NCBI GenBank assembly: GCA_963665735.1
Contig: OY762444.1
Coordinates: 124,001 to 188,000, forward strand
Direction of reading: 5' to 3'
Source: CATOSK01 sp963665735
Lineage (GTDB): Bacteria > Chloroflexota > Dehalococcoidia > Lucifugimonadales > UBA3495
Length of the DNA stretch: 64,000 bases
Shown piece by piece: positions 59,718 to 64,000 of the stretch (the stretch's first letter is position 1; the number at the start of each line of letters is the position of its first letter). Made by a program: the position numbers and the translations under genes. Under the pieces are notes generated by a model. It was not told where the DNA came from. It did not search any database and saw nothing but the letters and a program-made list of their open reading frames with translations.

Positions 59718-59923
59718 AATCCCCTCCCCCTCGATGGATGGGGGAGGGTTAGAGGCTGCCCTGAGCGCAGCCGAAGGGGTGGGGGTGACCCCACAAAGAT
59801 GCATCGTCATTCCGGCGAAGGCCGGAATCCAGAAATCCCCCACCCCCAAGACCGTTCCCTTTCGCCAAAATTCCTCAATTCTCAACCAGGAACGTAGGGG
59901 CGCACAACCGTGCGCCCCTACAT
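59718..59923. repeat. B', A and D copies
   Basis: A B' copy with the TGCCCTGAGCGCAGCCGAAGG-type insert (59718-59791), family A (59803-59838) and a GTAGGGGCGCACAACCGTGC-type palindrome (59892-59923) ahead of the next gene. Confidence 0.8.
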
Positions 59924-59966
59924 TGTCATATCAACCCCCATGGCCAACGAATCTTGGAGAAGTCCG

Positions 59967-60260
59967 ATGACCGAAACCAATTCCGCCAATAACTCCGATA
60001 AATTATGGCGCGACCAAGTAGCCCAATTCCCTTCGGATGAGCAGGTACAGGTTCTAATCGGGTTGCTCCGCACCCCGGAGTTGCGGGAGATAGCAGCCGG
60101 GGCAATAACCGATACCATCGCCGCCTGCCAGGCCGGCAATTTCCTGGAAGTTGCCGAAGCCGCCAACGGTTGGATTGCCACCGCCGAAGAGACCGTCGCC
60201 TCCCGCCGGAAACTCCGCCATATCCTCAACGCCAGGGAAAGTTTGGCCAACAATTCCTGA
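59967..60260 (+). CDS. Unrecognised small protein
   Basis: A 97-residue helical protein with a low-complexity lead (TETNSANNSDKL) then LWRDQVAQFPSDEQVQVLIGLLRTPELREIAAGAI and a helix with WIATAEETVASRRKLRHIL. No family recognised. TTGGAGAAG at 59954 supports ATG 59967; other ATGs lie upstream in frame. It is followed by the convergent HEPN-like gene at 60314; no functional link can be read. Confidence 0.7.
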   Translation: MTETNSANNSDKLWRDQVAQFPSDEQVQVLIGLLRTPELREIAAGAITDTIAACQAGNFLEVAEAANGWIATAEETVASRRKLRHILNARESLANNS

Positions 60261-60313
60261 CCCATGCCGGAGGAACCAGCGCCATACTTCCCCCTATCGG
60301 CCAACTCCGCCCC

Positions 60314-60844
60314 CTACCCATGCCGCAATGAAAACCCCACCGGCGAGGAATCCCCAACTTGCAAGCCGTTGTTCCCCGTCAACACCCGCAGCCGTCGCAA
60401 CTGGCTGTTGGATTCTATGGTGAAAGGGCGGGGCGCTTCCTCAACCAACTGCTCAAGGATAGGGATGGTCTCCTCTACGCTTTCGACGGCCTCGCGCACG
60501 TCCCGCAACCGACGTTGATTCTCATAGAAATTCTCGTGGCCCTTGTAGTAAGCGTTGGACAAGGCCATAGCCAGTTGCGCCCCATGCTCCGGGTACTCTG
60601 CGGCCAAGTGGTTTCCAAGGCTTTGCAATTGCCGATTGGACTTGTTGCCCCAACCTCGCCGTTCCCCGATAATTTTCAGGAACTGGACCGCCGCGCCCCA
60701 AGCCTTCTCTCCGGCTTGGAGCCGGTCGCCCGAATCCAGTTCACGCCTGGCTTGTTTGATGAGCCGCTCCCCCATCGCCCGGCGCGCCTCCGGCGATTGA
60801 CTCTCCGCCGGGTCGGGCAAGGACGGAAAAGTTTCTCGCTCCAT
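60314..60844 (-). CDS. PaREP1/HEPN-like helical protein
   Basis: A 176-residue protein with the pattern AGEKAWGAAVQFLKIIGERRGW near residue 50, then HGAQLAMALSNAYYKGHENFYENQ, resembling the PaREP1/HEPN-type helical domains that occur in accessory and archaeal-type families. A conserved catalytic RxxxxH was not found with confidence. GGGAGG lies 5 bases before ATG 60844. It is convergent with the small gene at 59967. Function unknown. Confidence 0.7.
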   Translation of the reverse strand: MERETFPSLPDPAESQSPEARRAMGERLIKQARRELDSGDRLQAGEKAWGAAVQFLKIIGERRGWGNKSNRQLQSLGNHLAAEYPEHGAQLAMALSNAYYKGHENFYENQRRLRDVREAVESVEETIPILEQLVEEAPRPFTIESNSQLRRLRVLTGNNGLQVGDSSPVGFSLRHG

Positions 60845-61028
60845 CATAGCCTCCCAGAGTCTTGCCGCCTGCATTATACCGTCTCCCTTGTCAAAAAACC
60901 CCCGGCACCGGCCCGACCGAATTTGAACCCCGTTAACCCTCGTCCATATCTAGGCGTGGACAAATCCCATCTTCACAGTTCCTATCTCTTTCATCCAAGA
61001 CTCCAAATCTGCTTGAACTGCTAGCTGT

Positions 61029-61070
61029 CCCCCAACCCTTGCCATTACCCCGCCCCGGAGTAGATTAACC
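61029..61070. repeat. Direct repeat, left copy, bounding a 1.6 kb island
   Basis: CCCCAACCCTTGCCATTACC followed by CGCCCCGGAGTAGATTAACC. A nearly identical copy lies at 62711-62752; only 2-3 positions differ. Confidence 0.75.
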
Positions 61071-61075
61071 TCGCG

Positions 61076-61116
61076 CCCCTTCCCCTCTTGACGGGGGAAG
61101 GTTAGGATGGGCATGA
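61076..61116. repeat. Family B repeat at the island's left end
   Basis: CCCCTTCCCCTCTTGACGGG with GGAAGGTTAGGATGGG tail, directly inside the left direct repeat. Confidence 0.75.
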
Positions 61117-61170
61117 ATCTTGCAGAATACGTGAAGGTGGTGAAAGACTTTCCATGAATATAAGGAACAC

Positions 61171-61326
61171 ATGACAAAGAAACGGAAAGACCAGATATGG
61201 CTAGGAATACTTGGCATAGTGATAGTGGTTGGTTGTCTCTATGACATCACCTTCATCCTCACAATCATAATCATATCCATGCTCATATTCGTACTCGCGT
61301 TCATATTTTTCGCACTCGGACGATGA
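61171..61326 (+). CDS. Small two-helix membrane protein
   Basis: A 51-residue protein: basic start MTKKRKDQIW, then two hydrophobic helices GILGIVIVVGCLYD and FILTIIIISMLIFVLAFIFFAL ending GR. It looks like a small membrane-targeted peptide. AAGGA lies 5 bases upstream. It is markedly AT-rich against a GC-rich background. It lies within the island bounded by direct repeats at 61029 and 62711, next to the unknown gene at 61516. Small membrane toxins or effectors of defence systems have this shape, but no match is claimed. Confidence 0.65.
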   Translation: MTKKRKDQIWLGILGIVIVVGCLYDITFILTIIIISMLIFVLAFIFFALGR

Positions 61327-61515
61327 AGGTCTTAGCGTGTACACCGGAGACTGGAGGAAGAGTGGTTTGGCATGAATGGGGAAAACTCGGCGAGGCTATA
61401 ATGGGCGTTGCAACTGGTGCAAAGCTGGTGAAGGTTAGGCTGGGGGCGAAAACTCCGTTTTAAGGCGGCCTCCAACCAAAACCCCGGGGCGTGCCCGTTG
61501 GTGGCCCCTTCCCAG

Positions 61516-62646
61516 CTATGTCGCAACACCACCCACGTAACTGTCCAGAGCCGTCTTGTGTCTTTCCAAAGCCGCTAATCCGGCTTTCCCAGCGTTGCGA
61601 GAAACAAGCTGCTCTACCCAGCGGAGGAGACTGGCCCCGTTGTGGGCATGGTCATCCTTCCACCACTGGCTGGTAACGAAGAACCGACCACCGTAAACTT
61701 TCGCCCCATATCTGCCATGCCCGTTGATGATTCTGTCGTCTTCCACGCGCCTGATAAGCGAAAATCCTCCTGTATTCAGGCCCAACCTCCTTTGGCAATA
61801 ATCCCTGTCAAGTAGATTGACCAATTCCTCCTCCCCCAAAAGGTCGGGATAGTCCGCAAGCAGCGTTTGCATCAGGTCACGAACCAGCGGTTGCAGTTGT
61901 TTCGACTCGGAACCCAATCTCTCCCGCGTAGGTTTGTGCAGCCGTTCATTCCTGCCGCCACCGATGGAAGCGGGCGTTTCCTTGATGACCTCGGACTGTG
62001 CCGGGCTAACCTGGTCCCAGTTTTCTCCCTCAACCAAGCCGCCCAACTCCAACAACTTCACCGACCGCACGAACAACTCCGAAGTGTCCGCTACGCTGCT
62101 GGCCGCTTGCAGGGTGGGGCCCAGTGCCTGCTCCGCAAAATCCCGGTTAGTCAGCAGACGCCACTCCACATCGGGATATTCGCCTTGCAGTGCGTCAAAG
62201 CATTCTTCCAACGGCTGTTGAACCGCACGATGCACCTTTGGCGACAAGAAGTAGATGGTCTGCTTGGTTCCTTCCGGCTGGTACGCTTGGAGAATCAGGT
62301 AAGTACGCAGCATTTTCTTGAGAACCCGCTTGACGGCTCCCCCTGTGTAGCTGAGGCCCGCCTCGTGAAATGCAACGTCCATAGCGTGAACGGCGCCGTC
62401 CTGTCCTACACCTAAAACGTCTATCTCGGCTTGTCTGAGGAACTGCCGGCAATCTTTCGTGCCTTTTAACACGCTGTCGTCCGGGTCGAACTTCGTCCGC
62501 ATGGCGGAAAACAGCGTTTCCAGTTCATCGTCGGTCTGATACTTGACCCAATGCTCCGATGCCTTCCAATTTGCCTGCACCAGCCAGCACTTTTGCACGT
62601 GGCGCAGGTAGGAATACCCCAGGGACTCGCCCATTTCTATCTTCAT
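61516..62646 (-). CDS. Unrecognised protein with a possible PD-(D/E)XK-like core
   Basis: A 376-residue protein. The N-terminal half starts with GESLGYSYLRHVQKCWLVQANWKASEHW; residues 73-98 show AEIDVLGVGQDGAVHAMDVAFHEAG, a strand-turn-strand with Asp placed as in PD-(D/E)XK nucleases, followed by a lysine-rich helix (KRVLKKMLRTYLILQAY). The canonical Lys after the second acid is missing, so activity is uncertain; lysine may come from the helix. The rest is unassigned, ending with FFVTSQWWKDDHAHNGASLLRWVEQLV. It is the main gene of the 1.6 kb island. Confidence 0.75.
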   Translation of the reverse strand: MKIEMGESLGYSYLRHVQKCWLVQANWKASEHWVKYQTDDELETLFSAMRTKFDPDDSVLKGTKDCRQFLRQAEIDVLGVGQDGAVHAMDVAFHEAGLSYTGGAVKRVLKKMLRTYLILQAYQPEGTKQTIYFLSPKVHRAVQQPLEECFDALQGEYPDVEWRLLTNRDFAEQALGPTLQAASSVADTSELFVRSVKLLELGGLVEGENWDQVSPAQSEVIKETPASIGGGRNERLHKPTRERLGSESKQLQPLVRDLMQTLLADYPDLLGEEELVNLLDRDYCQRRLGLNTGGFSLIRRVEDDRIINGHGRYGAKVYGGRFFVTSQWWKDDHAHNGASLLRWVEQLVSRNAGKAGLAALERHKTALDSYVGGVAT

Positions 62647-62710
62647 TCCGCGTCTCCGCTATCGGTTTGGTGTATCTTATCATCGTTAGGAAATACTTGG
62701 CTGTGACCAA

Positions 62711-62752
62711 CCCCAACCCTTGCCATTCCCCCGGCCCCGGAGTAGATTAACC
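62711..62752. repeat. Direct repeat, right copy, bounding a 1.6 kb island
   Basis: CCCCAACCCTTGCCATTCCC followed by CCGGCCCCGGAGTAGATTAACC; counterpart of 61029-61070. It lies upstream of the FMN oxidase gene, where GGAGTAGATTAACC may be part of the native leader. Confidence 0.75.
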
Positions 62753-62832
62753 CCGAACCACAAGCCCCTACCCCAGCGTCAGTTCAAGGCGCGTGGGGTA
62801 GGGTTGCCCAAATCCCCGCCAAGGAGTAAACC

Positions 62833-63933
62833 ATGAGCGACGCCCCCATATCCCTCCGCGACTACGAAGCCCGCGCCAAACTTACCCTTCCCCATAACCA
62901 TTGGGAATTTATCGAAGCCGGCGCTATGGACGAGTCCACTACCCGCCGCAACACTTCCGCCTTCGAAGCCCTCAAGCTCCGTCCCCGATTCCTCCGCGAA
63001 ATCGAAAACCGCAGCCTCAAAACCACCGTCCTGGGAACCGAAATCAGTATGCCCGTCATGGTCTCCCCCGCCGGCGGACATAAGCTGGCCCACCCCGACG
63101 GCGAACTGGCCACCGCCCGCGGCGCCGGTATGTCCGACACCCTGATGATGCTCAGCACCTCTACCCATTTTCCCATGGAGCAGGTGGCCGAGGCCGGCTC
63201 CGGCCCCAAGTGGTTCCAGCTTTACCATCGCGGCTACCACATCACCGAAATGTTGGTTCACCGGGCCGAGGAAGCCGGTTTCCGCGCCATCGTCCTGACC
63301 GTGGACACGCCCGTTCCCAGCCCCAAGGAGCGCGACGTTCACAACCACTACGAAAATCCCTACCCCCTGGGGAACTTCATGGCTACCGAACACCTGATGG
63401 CCATGAGCGGCACCGACGAAGCCCCCAACTGGCAGCCGGCCCAGGTGCCGCCCCTGACCTGGCGCGAACTGGAATGGCTGCGCGGCCTGACCTCCCTGCC
63501 CCTGGTGTTGAAGGGCATCCGCACCGCCGAAGACGCCCACATGGCCGTGGAAAACGGCGTCAACGGCATCCTGGTTTCCACCCACGGCGGGCGCCAGATT
63601 GACCAGACCCTGGGCGCCGTCGAAATGCTCCCCGAAGTCGTCGAAGCCGCCCGAGGCCAGGCCGAGGTCTTTCTCGACTCCGGCATCCGCCGCGGCAGCG
63701 ACGTGCTAAAGGCCCTGGCCCTGGGCGCCCGCGCCGTCGCCGTGGGACGCCCCCTCTACTGGGGTCTGGCCGTCAACGGCGCCGAAGGCGTCCACGGAAT
63801 GTTGGAAGTCCTGCGCCGCGAACTGGACCACGACATGGGCGCCTGCGGCCAAACCGACGTTCAGGAATTGGAGCCGGGCCTGATTCACGTCCCCTATGGC
63901 TGGGGCACCACCGGCGCCCACAACATCCCCTGA
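62833..63933 (+). CDS. FMN-dependent alpha-hydroxy-acid oxidase/dehydrogenase-like
   Basis: A 366-residue TIM-barrel FMN enzyme of the glycolate/lactate oxidase family. Tyr in FQLY near residue 130, Asp in LTVDTP near 157, Lys in LVLKGI near 230, and the catalytic His and Arg in STHGGRQID near 254 are kept. The substrate-carboxylate Tyr of plant glycolate oxidase (Tyr24) is Phe in NHWEFIEAGAMDE, so the substrate or efficiency may differ. AAGGAG precedes ATG 62833. It lies 3.2 kb downstream of the oxidoreductase operon, beyond the island. Confidence 0.9.
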   Translation: MSDAPISLRDYEARAKLTLPHNHWEFIEAGAMDESTTRRNTSAFEALKLRPRFLREIENRSLKTTVLGTEISMPVMVSPAGGHKLAHPDGELATARGAGMSDTLMMLSTSTHFPMEQVAEAGSGPKWFQLYHRGYHITEMLVHRAEEAGFRAIVLTVDTPVPSPKERDVHNHYENPYPLGNFMATEHLMAMSGTDEAPNWQPAQVPPLTWRELEWLRGLTSLPLVLKGIRTAEDAHMAVENGVNGILVSTHGGRQIDQTLGAVEMLPEVVEAARGQAEVFLDSGIRRGSDVLKALALGARAVAVGRPLYWGLAVNGAEGVHGMLEVLRRELDHDMGACGQTDVQELEPGLIHVPYGWGTTGAHNIP

Positions 63934-63971
63934 CCAAACACCACCACGGAGAAACCCCAGCCACAAAAAAA

Positions 63972-64000
63972 CCCCTCCCCCTATCCAGGGGGAGGGGGCC
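63972..64000. repeat. Family B repeat cut by the right edge
   Basis: CCCCTCCCCCTATCCAGGGG hairpin, at the end of the window after the oxidase gene. Confidence 0.75.

Noticed and set aside
60264..61024. Plus-strand frames over the PaREP1/HEPN-like gene
   Set aside because: They are shadows of the minus-strand gene at 60314-60844, which has a proper ribosome site and family pattern.

Overview
The window is a stretch of GC-rich bacterial chromosome. No prophage, transposase, rRNA or CRISPR array is visible. The gene mix suggests Chloroflexota, possibly a SAR202/Dehalococcoidia-like lineage: archaeal-type phosphoglycerate mutase, membrane pyrophosphatase, 2-oxoacid:ferredoxin oxidoreductase, LLM flavin enzyme, CaiB-type CoA transferase, thiolase plus DUF35 pair, and EVE and DUF2335 proteins. 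This is inference; no rRNA is present to confirm it. The + strand is C-rich over genes of both orientations, so the window probably lies within one replichore.

Layout. 0-9 kb: guaA (cut by the left edge), then a + strand run tsaC, prenyl-synthase-like, pgk, apgM, tpiA, miaA, then tRNA-Glu and a sodium:solute symporter. 9-31 kb: M20 peptidase, RNase D, HpcH aldolase, thiolase/DUF35 module, DUF5678 plus retropepsin cassette, acyl-CoA ligase, P-II, two tandem EVE genes, VOC protein, hydrolase, HMG-CoA-lyase-like enzyme, DUF2335, ComF/Nudix, ribokinase, GT20 synthase, LLM enzyme, YfcE-like phosphoesterase. 31-45 kb: H+/Na+ pyrophosphatase, SDR, MNT-HEPN fusion, formamidase, SbcD-like phosphoesterase, CaiB/BaiF, HAD, amidase with a small GatC-like partner, GSAM-like aminotransferase, ABM protein. 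45-55 kb is more accessory: DUF3696 ATPase with a frameshifted PIN nuclease gene, FAD oxidoreductase, FmdB, DUF971, a TPP enzyme, methyltransferase, AlkB, orphan Phd antitoxin, CDF transporter. 55-64 kb: a GntR regulator with a clear promoter and operator, then a three-gene oxidoreductase whose active-site residues look like oxalate oxidoreductase; a 1.6 kb island between 42-bp direct repeats; and an alpha-hydroxy-acid oxidase-like gene.

Repeats dominate the intergenic DNA. Six families recur and are named here. A: a hairpin with core ATTCCGGCGAAAGCCGGAAT (about 40 copies, variant A2 with CCCGCGAAAGCGGG). B: a C-rich/G-rich hairpin of the type CCCCTCCCCCTTGA followed by GGGGGAGGGTTAGGGTGGGGGTGA-like sequence (about 25 copies, variant B' with a central insert). 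C: a 79-167 bp element with terminal inverted repeats CAGGACGATTGCAAAGT and target duplications. D: near-perfect palindromes beginning GTAGGGGC. E: a longer element beginning GTCATTCTGAGC. F: a CTCCGTG...GTGTGAAAAACCCC motif. Families A and B occur in only one orientation here regardless of gene strand, are nested in one another, and provide the stop codons of several genes.

Functionally, the best-connected modules are lower glycolysis (pgk-apgM-tpiA), acyl-CoA handling (thiolase, DUF35, ligases, CaiB), and the 55-64 kb block, where a FadR-type regulator may control ferredoxin-linked oxalate oxidation.
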